Assembly (NCBI GenBank): GCA_003118195.1 | Contig: BEXV01000419.1 | Location: forward strand, 196,550 to 217,222 | Reading direction: 5' to 3' | Length of the DNA stretch: 20,673 bases | From: Hemicentrotus pulcherrimus | Taxonomy: Eukaryota > Echinodermata > Echinoidea > Camarodonta > Strongylocentrotidae | Shown here: in pieces, positions 8,419-18,539 of the stretch | Layout of the letters: the number at the start of each line of letters is the position of its first letter | How positions within the stretch are numbered: position 1 is the first letter of the stretch | Made by a program: the position numbers and the translations under genes | Notes under the pieces: model-generated | Told to the model about the DNA's origin: nothing | What the model saw: only the letters and a program-made list of their open reading frames with translations | Databases searched by the model: none

Positions 8419-8467
8419 GCGGACCTTGAAGAACTTGGAGATAAAGATGTAGAGTTGTTGACAGATG
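8419..8467 (+). pseudogene. Degenerate third copy of the acidic exon
   Basis: Translated in the family frame this reads ADLEELGDKDVELLTD, followed by G|GTAAAA at the usual donor position. The intronic bases after it (CATACACCA) also match copy 1. An in-frame TGA (8413-8415) lies directly upstream, and the nearest acceptor (8392-8393) leads into the wrong frame, so it is probably not used. Confidence 0.7.
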
Positions 8468-8592
8468 GTAAAAATTACCATACACCATCCTTTCAAATAC
8501 TGTGACTGTGTTGCAGTGGCAATTATATGAAAGTGTATCATCAAGATATACTTCACTGATCCAGCGTTTCAAACAGAAGTAAAAACTTTAAA

Positions 8593-8813
8593 GGCCCCTC
8601 ACACTTAAGCAAATTTTGGCGGACGAATGTTGACGAATTGGAGCAATGTGGAAGCTTATGCGAGCGCCACGAAGGCGACTTGTATAAACTCGTCTTTGGG
8701 TAGGCGAATTAGCGAGTTGAACAAGAGATGTCTTCGCGCCGCACGTACAAGCTTCCGTAATGTTCCAATTCATATACTTTCGTCTGCTTCAATTTTCATA
8801 GGTGTGAGGAGCC
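8593..8813. mobile_element. Foldback (long imperfect palindrome) MITE-like element
   Basis: The two halves are imperfect reverse complements over nearly the whole 221 bp. The ends are GGCCCCTCACAC (8593-8604) and GTGTGAGGAGCC (8802-8813). Further paired blocks include GAATTGGA/TCCAATTC, GGAAGCTT/AAGCTTCC and, near the centre, AACTCG/CGAGTT. Base composition is more GC- and CpG-rich than the flanks. I see no clear target-site duplication and no coding capacity. Confidence 0.75.
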
Positions 8814-9129
8814 TCTCAGAAAGTAAATACTTCTATTTTTTCAAGATATTTTGCACACACCCTCAAGTAAATCTCCCTAACAAATTAATGATTGATTTCT
8901 AAAATGTTATATCTTATGACGCCATTTTGTTGACAAAAGCATGGTTTTGTGAAAGCCTGCTTTGTAACCTTTCAGAAAACAATATGGTTAAGTAGACTTA
9001 TTTATACATCTTACCAGTCTTATATAGTCTTTTATAGTCAAGTGTGTGAAAATCCAGAGTTTACCATATGAGGGCCCTGAAAACTGATAGGTCTTCAGGT
9101 TGCCGTTGAAGGAAGATGGTAATGTTGAT

Positions 9130-9310
9130 TTTTTTCAGACTCCGTGGAAGGGCATGTATGGATTGTCTCCGTTAAATCAGTAGACAGTTCTCATGATAAC
9201 TAAACAAAATCCTTTGATGGATCAACTTCAAACTTAGTTCATGTGTGCATAAAGAAGGAACAGTCATCCGAGTAAGTTTTTGGTCACCAGGTCAAAGTTC
9301 AAGGTCATGA
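9130..9310. repeat. Fragment of the AGGTCA-type interspersed repeat
   Basis: It has the same style as 2766-3318: a CTCATGATAACT stretch, then GGTCACC and half-sites AGGTCA-a-AGTTCA directly followed by AGGTCA (9289-9307). It is shorter and more diverged. Confidence 0.45.
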
Positions 9311-10006
9311 ATTTCAACAAAATTCATAAGAAATAGACCATTCCAACTCTGAAACCCTTTGACAAATCAACTTATCAATTGCTAAGTATTTTCACATATG
9401 TAAATTTGTCTAATGTATTCTGATTTTGTAGTATGTTATATGTTTTTATGTATTTTTTACTGATTGGAAATAAATAACAATACAATACAATCTGTTAAGA
9501 ATTGTGGACTCAAAGTCACAGGATTCAATCAAGGTTATATGTTTGCTTTTGGGGGAAATCTAACTCACAAGAGCAAAGGTTATATATTTTTTTACTTTAT
9601 GAAAATAAAAACTATATATCTGGTCTGGCAGTGGTGGAGGCATATATTTTGACCATATGCTGTTGAAGATATGTCTAGTTTTTCACTTGCATGAAAAAAG
9701 AATTCTGCATATTATAAAGAAAAAAGGTCAGATTTGTCCACCACTAAAGTTTTGTTTTGGGGGTGATGAGTGCAAGATAAATCACCCAAATTAAATGGAT
9801 ATTAATTTAAAGTAGGGCAGATTTAGAGTTTACAGCTGATTACGGTTTGATTTTTTTCAATGTGGGTAACCGTATTGAAATCTAACACATGGATGACTGT
9901 ATCAAATGATGTGCTAAGGTGGTAACTTCTTCTAAATTTGTTTATAGATATGAATGCAAATCTACAAAAAAAATTCTGACACCTTTTTTCTTTATTCACT
10001 TTATAG

Positions 10007-10290
10007 GTGCAAAATCAAAGAAAAGAAAAACACCATATACCCCACCACAGAAGGTAAAGGAGACCACTACAATGAAAAAGGTTGTCAAAAAGAGACCATG
10101 GACTCGGGATGAAAAGGTAGCAGTCACAAAAAGGTTAAAAAGTTGCTTTGAGCTTAGAAAGGTACCTGGCAAAGCCCAGTGTGATGAATGTATATCAGCA
10201 GAACCTTCCTTGAGAGGAAGGGAATGGACAAATATCAAGGACTTTGTTAGAAATCAGTTGAAGAAAACTGACCCCCTTGATTTTCTGTAA
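10007..10290 (+). CDS. Recombinase-like gene, exon 4: basic C-terminal domain and stop
   Basis: This is the terminal exon. It follows a pyrimidine-rich acceptor (10005-10006) in phase 1; the junction rebuilds a GGT (Gly) codon. It starts with a strongly basic, nuclear-localisation-like run (KSKKRK, later KKVVKKRP). A compact domain follows: PWTRDEKVAV at the front, VPGKAQCDECI in the middle and GREWTNIKDFVRNQL at the end. From memory, this W...VPGK..C..C...R.W..IK..V.N pattern closes many uncharacterised zinc-finger plus recombinase proteins in fish and invertebrates. It resembles a Myb/SANT-like DNA-binding helix bundle, which is inference. The stop TAA is at 10288-10290. Composition and reading frame look intact. 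Confidence 0.75.
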
Positions 10291-10732
10291 ATGAAAATCC
10301 TCTGCTTTCTAAAAATGGAAGCAAATCGCAACAGTGAGGTGGAAACAGTTGAAAGCATTCAGTTCAAAAGATACTTAATAAGGTATATCTCAGTGTGGTA
10401 TTTTGTGTTAATGAAAGTAGATTAAAATCTATACTGGAGTTTACAGTATCATTTAGGATTTTAAGTTTGATGACTATGCCTCTTTGCTTTATATAAATCA
10501 TTTAGTTGGAAAAGACAAAAGAGTTCACCTGAGTATGCAAAGGAAACGCTATTACACATGCTTTGACACATGTTAAATAATCACAAAAAATATATAGTTA
10601 CTGTAATAACTTCATAACCATTTGATTTATTTCACTATTAAAGCTTTGAATCAAGTTGGTAAAATGTAAGGATGACCTGATTATTTTTTGGTCCATGATT
10701 GTCAAGGATCAAGGGTGTGTACAGTCAATAAA
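10291..10732 (+). other. Probable 3' untranslated region with polyadenylation signal
   Basis: No coding is seen after the stop. The first canonical AATAAA lies at 10727-10732, about 440 bases downstream; an ATTAAA occurs near 10637. The part after about 10590 looks like a fragment of the AGGTCA-type repeat family, so the signal may be repeat-derived. The true transcript end is unknown. Confidence 0.35.
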
Positions 10733-12489
10733 ATGTCTTGTTGCATAACTTCAAAACAATTGGATAGATTTCCAACAGGCTTGGCTTATCTATGCAGTAT
10801 AGAAGCAGTGGTTTCAAAATGGATGGTAGGGGGTATTTGCCCCCCCCCCCCATTCATTTTTGGAGTATTGGAGTAAAATATGTGAAGAGTTGGAATGGAG
10901 AAAGAAAAGAAAAGGGTTATACACACATCTTTTTTATCCAGCCTTGCCCTCAATCTACTTTGAAATTCATTTGCTGCTACTGTATAGAAGAGGTGTATCA
11001 TGTTTAATATAGTGCTATGGCAGGAGCATATAGATTTTGATCGAGTGTGGTTGAGAATTCCTCTAGAATTGTTTAATTTGATATAGGTTTTCCTGGCCAA
11101 TTTCATGAACATTTCAGCCGAAAATCATTCATTTTTTTTTCAGGGAATTTGAACGATCTATGAGATCAACATTTAATAACCTAAATAGTTTATTTTTTCA
11201 TCTAAATAGTTTATTTTTCGTCTATAACCAGCAAGCGATTTCACGTTTTTATCATTTTAGCATGCAAATAAGAACCATCAAATTTGAATATCCATGAATT
11301 TTTTCAAACTTGCGCCAGGGTGGTGTGGCATACTTTTACGAATGCTAAGGAATTCAAATTCATTTTAATGTAAACATATTCAGAATTTAGGCCCTGGGTT
11401 TCGCTATTGATTCTTTTCTTTTCTCTCTTTTTACTTCCTTTGCTTCTTTTACCGTCTTTGCAATAGGTATGCGAAAGCAATAAAGGATTTTCCCAATGTA
11501 GCCAAACTTTATGCACATGCCATTGTTAAATGTTTAATACGAAATCATTTATTATTACAGACAATCACATTTCTATGGATGGTATGTATGTAGTGCACAA
11601 GCTGAATAGCCTGTCCTAGTTAACAACACTAATGTATGTAATTCGCATTCTGACCATTGTGAGGGAGTTGTCTGTAACAAGTGAATTCATAGTTTACCTT
11701 AGGGAAAACATGGATAAATTTGACTAACATTGGGAAAATCGTCTACTGTTATCAAATTTGCTCGTTATAGTGAAATTTCTCATTCCTTTGAAAAGAAAAA
11801 GGCATTGAAGAATGAGAATAAGTAAACACATCAAGATTCAGACAGATATAAATGAATAATCATGGAAAATGTGCTGTAGGTAAAGCATAATTATGGAATA
11901 GAATAAATGTAAATGAGATGGTGAGATGTATAGAAAAAAAGTAAAATATGAAAAGAAGAGAAAACGTGACTCGGTGGAGAAAAAAAGAAGCACAAAAATA
12001 CATGGAGAATGAATTTGACTATTCAAATTGCGAATGTGTTTTCCTCTCCACTGAATTAAAAATGGTATAAAAGGTGAAATTCAATGATTTTTCGGTTGAT
12101 TTGAAATTGAATGACTACTTTAGGCTGCTAAATCGAATGAAAATCCTTAGAAAATTAAATAGAATAGTTTAAAACTAAATTGATTGATATCTAAAGGACA
12201 ATGAACCATTCTGACAGGGTGTTTACTAAAATCCTTCGAATTTGAACTTTTATTCGTATTTGAATACAACTCTGATTACAATGGCCAAGAAAACCTATAT
12301 TACACAATCTTCTTGTACTGTTGGTCAAACTCGAAATATATCTTTTTTATTTTCTCCACACTCCTTAGCTTTACAGTCAATGAGATGATTTTGTCTGATA
12401 AGGACACTGGTTGTTGTTTGTTTGTGTTCTTTTTTTTTGCCTCTGCCACCAAGAGCATTTTTTTTGGGGGGAGGGGGGGGGGGTTGTCC
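10733..12489. other. Non-coding stretch without a recognised gene
   Basis: I find homopolymer runs (C run about 10840-10850; G-rich run 12466-12483), a small tandem duplication (CTAAATAGTTTATTTTT twice, 11181-11219), and AT-rich sequence. Open frames here are short and low-complexity, and I see no domain. Confidence 0.5.
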
Positions 12490-13490
12490 ATCTATCTGTC
12501 ACAAAGGAATACTATTAGAACATTTTTATGATCTGGCAATAGCAAAGGCATGATTGCACGCGGTCAATAATTCATCTAGTTTCAATATAATTTAAGAGAA
12601 GCATTCTGATGCATAACAAATATCATGAATTGGTGACATGAATGTATTGGTGACTAGGAATGTATAATGGTCTATGTCCGATTTATTATGTAATAAGTTT
12701 ATGAAAACATAGTTGTTTGTAAATGATTCCTTTGAATCCTGACCCACTATAAAGGTTGATATTCCATACAAACTCGGCAGTGTTTATGCACTACAATGAA
12801 CTAATCTAATTCCTCCATTTTTAGCAAATATGTTTGAATTATAACTGCAATTTCTTTTGAAATTGTTGTGGAGCAGTCTTGAAATACACTGTAGCATGTA
12901 GTGGTGTTATGCTTCCAACTCAAAACTCACCAGATAGATCTGTCCCTGATGAAGGGGCCGGAGGCATTGAGTTTTCAGGTTCTTTGTCCGTCTGTATTTA
13001 TGTTACTGTGATTAACATCAGAAATATCTAAGGACCTAATTTCCCTGAAGGATGGACTGATTACATTTTTGGTTGATAGTGTCAATGGTCACTGGGCAAA
13101 TTTTTTTTTATAATAATCACTAAAATCACCACCAAATAGCATGTTTTGATAACTTCAAAATTGAATGCATTTCTACCTAATCTCAATGAAGAATATGTAT
13201 TGAAACCAAAGGATGGTCTGATTAGTTTGGGGTTCAAGATTTCGAAGGTCACAGGGCAAAAACATATGTAAAAAGTATTAAAATCACCTAAAATATGAAG
13301 GATGTTTACAAAACTTGACTTAAAGCATTATAAGCATGTAAAAGCACATTTATTAAAAAATATCACTCTGTATGAAAATGGAAAAAATGATATTTGTTTA
13401 GTCACAGAGGTTACTATTAAAATGCTTTTCTGATCTGGCAATAGAGGATGCGTAAATTTTGACTGTACACAGTCGATGATACATCTTATT
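12490..13490. repeat. Two related interspersed-repeat ends of the AGGTCA family
   Basis: The end motif CTGATCTGGCAATAG with GCAT/GCGT and CAGTC or CGGTC recurs at about 12530-12580 and 13428-13480. It matches the 3' part of the copy at 3255-3318 (GGCGGATGCATAAATTCTGACTGCG). The segment from 12940 has a GTCCGTCTGT start like 2791. Half-sites here are decayed (GGTCACTGGGCA, AGGTCACAGGGCA). Confidence 0.5.
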
Positions 13491-13530
13491 CAAACTTGAA
13501 TGATATGAAACGAGAACTATAGCTTTTATA

Positions 13531-13705
13531 CAGTCAAACGTCATTATAACGAGGTCCTTGGGACCAGATGAATTACTTCTTTATAATGAAACCTTGTTAT
13601 ATCAGGGTTAAAATACAATAGAATACAAAGAGATGGGACAAGGAAAATCACCTTGTTATAACGATGGTTTGATATATCAGTGCACTCTATAACGAGGTTC
13701 CACTT
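13531..13705. mobile_element. pogo/Tigger-like MITE, about 175 bp
   Basis: The left end CAGTCAAACGTCATTATAACGAG mirrors the right end, which as reverse complement reads AAGTGGAACCTCGTTATAGAG. Inner blocks (CCTTGTTATA) repeat the theme. TA dinucleotides flank both ends (13529-13530, 13706-13707), as expected for Tc1/mariner/pogo insertions. From memory, CAGT.(G/A)AACCTCG.TATAACGA termini are typical of pogo/Tigger. There is no transposase inside, so it is non-autonomous. Confidence 0.65.
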
Positions 13706-13709
13706 TATT

Positions 13710-14920
13710 CACCCAAGTAAAGTTTCGGAACATTTCAAAACCAATTGAAATTATTTGTAGGAAGTTCAAAGTTTTCTCTCACAAAACCATGCTGATTTAT
13801 TTAAAGTTAGAAGGAGCAAATTCTTTGAAGCTGATTAATTAAAGTACGTAGAGACATTTAGGCATCAGTATAATTTATCAAAACACTAGGTCATCCAATA
13901 TTAGATAGAGTTCAGGCCTGCACCATAACAATATTTATATGCATGAAGACATTTAAAGCCATTGTGTAATATTGTTTTCAATTTTAAAATTTAACTGCTG
14001 TATCCTAGAGATTATTTGGGAAGTTGATGGTGCATATAAACTAGACTGGAAAAATATTAGGCTTCAAAATCAACGTTTAGTGCTTTAAAACAGCAAAATG
14101 TAAAACAATGTCTGCATCATAGGCACTGTACGGGAATTAATGCGTCGTTCGGATGCATTAATTCAATGTTCAAAGAGGTCTTGATAGTGCATTTATAACT
14201 TTACTTATTTTTGCTCCCTCTGTTGATTTTTCATCCATCTGAACATATTTAGATAGGACAGACAGCTTGGTTTGAGAATTTCTTATATTGTGCAACCGCA
14301 ATGTTAAGCAATGTATTTCAATGTGAATTTATCTCACTCATGACAGCTTAGGTTTGCAGGATTGAATATAATTTCTTGATATTTAAAGATGAATAATATT
14401 CAAACTGTGATGATCATTGATGCTTCAAATTGCAGTAATGTTGTACAGTGTTTTACCAAGAGAGTATTATATGTACAAAGATAGATTCTAGTTTTACATC
14501 CTGTAAATGTGATATTCCAAAAGTATTTGGTCATTTATATGTTTGTTCATTTGCTTTTTATTCTCAAAGAAAGTTATACAAAATGTAACTTTTATATTCA
14601 TTTATGAGTTCTCCTCAGGCCCCTTCTGTCAGAAATATTCATCAATCGGTACTTTTTATTGCAGTGTTAAATGTGGCATGATTGATGTTTTGAAAATGTT
14701 TGGTCCTGTAACGTATTGATTAATTTGTGTAATTTAATTTGAGTGTTGAATTATTGATCATAGTTATTATGATGTTTTAAATTATTTAATGTTTTATCAT
14801 CGATGTGGATAAGGAAGGAGATTGTTGCCATTTTTACAGAATCAAGCATTTCATTTGACCTATGGGTTTAAAGAATGAAAGGGAAAAAAGACAAACTATA
14901 TGATAATTACAGTTAATAAG
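13710..14920. other. AT-rich stretch without a recognised gene
   Basis: No credible coding frame. The one clear structure is a perfect 10-bp hairpin, GAATTAATGC (14134-14143) with GCATTAATTC (14155-14164), around an 11-nt loop. Confidence 0.5.
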
Positions 14921-14927
14921 AGGTATA

Positions 14928-15563
14928 CAGGGTGTATCCCCCAAACAACTTTACACTTTTGAAAAGTCTGTCAAAACTTTAGTTTGAGATATTTTCGAGA
15001 AATTTTCATATTTATAGATGATCAATAATCTTATCTTTCATATGCTACCAACAAAATAAATTTTCACACATGCATGGATTGTTCATGTCCAGGGTATAAA
15101 AAATGCCTTGCGCCAGAATGGGCGATTACGTTAATCCGCTCATCTAATGAAAATTCACCCAGTTATGAGTTTAAAATGGTGTTATGATATTAAATGATAG
15201 TGATTGACAGAATTATCCATTCTCATAAAAGCATACAGGAATAAGAGCTACAAGGCTTCAAATAAATCCAAACAAAATAGCATAAAATCACCATTAATCC
15301 ATGGCAAAGAGAATTTCCTCTTAATGGGAGTTAGCGTTCTGAAGAGTTGTTTGGGATCGATTAATGTGAATTTTGACGCAAGACATTTTTTACACCATAC
15401 ATTTAAACAGTTGCTGTTCTGCCAACCATGGATAAATATTGATTCTGTAAGTGGCACTTGACATGTATATTTATGGAGAATATATGAATATAAAACCCTT
15501 TTGATATTACATTGATTTGAATTTATGACAGACGTTTCAAAAGTGTTGTTTTTATACACCCTG
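14928..15563. mobile_element. 636-bp non-autonomous TIR element with CAGGGTGTAT ends
   Basis: The left end CAGGGTGTATCCCCCAAAC is mirrored by ACACCCTG at 15556-15563. The inverted similarity extends about 40 bp on each side, including ACTTTTGAAA.GTCTGTCA. TA flanks both ends (14926-14927 and 15564-15565). The interior has short open frames on both strands, but none resembles a transposase to me. Tc1/mariner-type mobilisation is the simplest guess. Confidence 0.65.
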
Positions 15564-16276
15564 TACATCTTAATATAATGAATATTGTAATGATTGAAAA
15601 ATTAGATTTTGTTCTTGAGGCATCTTGGAACTGATGTTTTGTTAATTCTCTCTTTGTAATCACGTTTTACATGTTTTATTCAACATGTTTTATGCTGTCA
15701 CACTTACGTTTGGCGACAGTGGGATACCAATAATTAATTGTCACATATGCCTTTTATTTGGAGGAGTTTTGAGCTAAAACATTTAGAAACTTGTGTATCT
15801 AAATAATCTTCAAAATGATATTTGTGATTGATTTAATTAGTATTTCGTTTTTTTTTTTTTTTTTGTTATACTCATGCAAATGTTTCAGCGTCCATTTTAA
15901 TCCATTTTACCCTATGTTCTTTAGTTAATCAATTCAGTAACATTTCTTGTCAGAGATGACAAATTCTTCAAATATTACTGATTTTATGCCCCTTTTCAAC
16001 CTTGGATGGATGGGGAACAGTCACTAAAGAACCTAATAGATTTTTATATAGAGCATAGGAAAGTACAAAATATTTTTAAAGAACATCTTTAGATTATACA
16101 TTGAAAATCTGTGTCTCTCACCAGCAAGAGAACTTTCAAACAAAAGGGGATTTCTCTGTTTGATTAAATATAACACGTGGTACTTTACTTTCAATAATCT
16201 AATCTAAATGATATAGGTATGAGTAGGATTGTAACTTGACCTTCCTTTGTAAACACATGTCCATAATAGGGTATTT
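15564..16276. other. AT-rich stretch without a recognised gene
   Basis: It contains a T run at about 15848-15864 and nothing else that I can identify. Confidence 0.5.
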
Positions 16277-16478
16277 CAGGGCATAAATTTTAAGGGGAGT
16301 GAGAGCGATTGCTCTCCTAAAGCTCCCCTTAAATGCTTTTAGCGGAGTGATTTGTAGAGCCCCTTGTAACCCAAATTTTACTACATGAAGACACAATTTA
16401 GCTCCCCTAAAACTCTCATTGAGACCCTCTAGGAGAGCTATCTGTAGCTCCCCTGGAATTTTTTAAATTCAGTCCCTG
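16277..16478. mobile_element. hAT-like MITE with CAGGG ends, about 202 bp
   Basis: The left end CAGGGCATAAATTTTAAGGGG and the right end, as reverse complement CAGGGACTGAATTTAAAAAA, begin alike. A second inverted block follows: GGGGAG...GCTCTCCTA on both sides. A 5-bp direct repeat TATTT flanks the element (16272-16276 and 16479-16483). CAGGG ends suggest hAT, but hAT insertions normally make 8-bp duplications and only five bases match here. Confidence 0.6.
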
Positions 16479-17070
16479 TATTTTTTATGATAAAGGGTAA
16501 GTTGCTCCAAACATTTGTAATCTCATAAGTTTTCTGACATTGTAAGTAAAGTTCATAGCAACTTATAAAAAATGCTTATGTAAACAAGTTATTCGTTTAT
16601 GATCTTTTTACAAGTTAAATTTCCTGTCAGCCAGTCTGTAATTGAGGAAATTGTGTCATTAAAAGTCTGATTTTTTTAAAAATATGCTTTGTGTCTCTAA
16701 ATCTATTATTTTGTTTGAGCCCCAAGGGGTCCATACTATGATGCACTGACTGTGAATGAATGAAGAAAAATGAGATGAATAAACTGTATGAGGTTTGAGC
16801 AAAATCTATACAAAGTTGGTTAACATTATTTTCATTGAAATAAAAATCTTAACTTCGAGGTCCTAAATGCTATGTGATTAATACTGGCATGTGTATTCAG
16901 GGTATTCAGAACAGTGGGAAATGTATATGCACACCTTTTCATTTCGAATATAAACACAACAAAAACAGTTTTTACCCCCTAGATATCTTTTTCATGAGTT
17001 GGTGTTTAGTATGTGTGTGTGTGTAAAAATCAGCACGATCCAATTTGTTATGCGTGAATGAACACACATT
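16479..17070. other. AT-rich stretch without a recognised gene
   Basis: It holds a short (TG)n at about 17014-17022. I see no coding sequence or element boundary. Confidence 0.45.
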
Positions 17071-17540
17071 AAAGGAAAATGTCACTTTTTAAAAGTCATG
17101 CGAATCCATTTCTCGGGTATAATCTGTACAAAAAATTTGAAAAATCTTATTTGGAAGCGAGTTATAGTAGTCTACTAGTTATAGGTATCTTTTTTTGTTA
17201 CGTTATTTAATATTAGACTCTATCCTATCAATCTGGACAATTTGTGCACTCAAATTGCAAAATTAGTTTTTTTGACAGATACTAGTAATTCACTTTTCAA
17301 TATTAAAAAAAAACAAGCAGAGCTGAAATGGAGGCTATAAAAAAAATTATTTTTCTTAAAAATTATGCCTGACCATGTGCAAAATCGGCCATAGCTGGAT
17401 ATGAGTAGGAGTCTAAAGATTGATATTACATCAAAATGTGTATTTCATTGTACATGAGATCCATCATTAACATAGTTTTGGGTACATGGTGCTCATAACA
17501 GTACCTTTCAATTTCGAAAAGTGACATTTTTTCTCTTTTA
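17071..17540. mobile_element. About 470-bp TIR element with AAATGTCACTTTT ends
   Basis: The left end AAAGGAAAATGTCACTTTTT and the right end (reverse complement AAAGAGAAAAAATGTCACTT) share AAATGTCACTTTT and the A-rich lead-in. There is no coding capacity. The exact ends and target duplication are unclear; TTA is present near both. Confidence 0.5.
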
Positions 17541-18095
17541 TATCTGCGCACTCATGCATTTATCAACGGAAGGTTTTCATTTTCACATAGACGATTCGTG
17601 CCAAATTGTTTTGCTTGAAACCTTCTTAAAGTTACAGAAGGATGCCTAAAGGGTAAAAACTTGTTTGTGTATGCTTATTTGATTCTTTATTATGATGTTC
17701 ATAGACCCCTTGCAAATTAGACATTCCTTGGACTGACAATTTTTTATATGAATGAATAGGCCTATATTAATGACCTTGTAAGCGACTTTTAAAAGCATAA
17801 TTCGACCCAACTGGCAAAGGTAATGAAAAGCCAAGGTGTGGTGGACTTTCAGTCTTTTGACTACCAAGCGGTCTAATGGTCATACTTTTCTTTTCCTGCC
17901 ATTACATGCATTACTGAGCAACAATTTTTTGAACCCCTGGCGAAACCATCTGATGTTTGTTCAAACATGAACAAGTTTTATTTTCATAAATTGCATTTGA
18001 AAGATGATATCCAGACCTGTAAACAGCAGAATACAGACTCAATTTTCTGCTACAGCCCGATAGACCGGGGGTTCTAGATCACGCGTCCAATAGAC
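17541..18095. other. Stretch without a recognised gene
   Basis: Only short open frames occur here, including one on the minus strand (17646-17867) with no domain that I recognise. Confidence 0.45.
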
Positions 18096-18097
18096 CG

Positions 18098-18131
<34 letters not shown>
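18098..18131. repeat. (TC)n microsatellite
   Basis: A CT/TC dinucleotide run with a single A interruption. A stable GGGGG/CCCCC hairpin lies just downstream (about 18160-18177). Confidence 0.95.
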
Positions 18132-18396
18132 AAAAATTTGCACGCCTTTATAGGGGGGAGGGGGTGGAAGCCCCCGGTTCAGAGTTTGGAGGCGCCAAAG
18201 TTTAGGAAGAAAGGGTGCCAAAATTACCAAGAGAGGCCAAATTTGACATGTTGACCTCCATATTCCTTGTTTAGTCTTTTTTTTTCTTTCAACACTTCAG
18301 GGGGCATTTTTTTTTCTTTTTAATTTTTACATTTTCGGGCACCCGGATTACAGTCTTGAACCCATTTGTGAGCGTCGTCCAGAAATTCGGTGAAAC

Positions 18397-18513
18397 GACA
18401 TTTGCTCCGGTTCTAATTCCTTGTTTAACATAGGGTTAGGGTTAGGGTTATGATAGGGTTTATGCTTTCTGTGTAGATTTTCACCTGGAGCAATTGTTGC
18501 CGGAGCAAATGTC
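18397..18513. mobile_element. Short inverted-repeat element carrying TTAGGG repeats
   Basis: GACATTTGCTCCGG (18397-18410) and CCGGAGCAAATGTC (18500-18513) are perfect 14-bp inverted copies. Between them lie a (TTAGGG)n-like tract (about 18431-18450) and a nested GGAGCAATTG variant. AGAAATTC occurs outside both arms (18381-18388 and 18522-18529), so the element may be wider. From memory, similar GACATTTGCTCC repeats with telomere-like cores occur across marine invertebrates. Confidence 0.65.
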
Positions 18514-18539
18514 ATAGAACCAGAAATTCAACAGCCTCC

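Larger units (their letters stand above)
7983..10006 (+). other. Intron 3 (phase 1)
   Basis: It runs from GTAAGA to the acceptor CTTTATTCACTTTATAG. It contains the 95/96-bp tandem repeat, the degenerate third acidic-exon copy, a foldback element and an AGGTCA-type repeat fragment (about 9130-9310). I see nothing distinctive in 9330-10000. Confidence 0.65.

Noticed and set aside
15248..15568. 106-codon minus-strand frame within the 636-bp TIR element as a transposase
   Set aside because: No recognisable catalytic or helix-turn-helix pattern, and it runs through the right terminal repeat. It is too short for any known transposase.
18039..18230. Minus-strand open frame with an ERERER run
   Set aside because: It is a translation of the (TC)n microsatellite and the nearby G/C-rich hairpin.
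18431..18450. True telomere
   Set aside because: Only about three units, bounded by inverted repeats and ordinary sequence on both sides.
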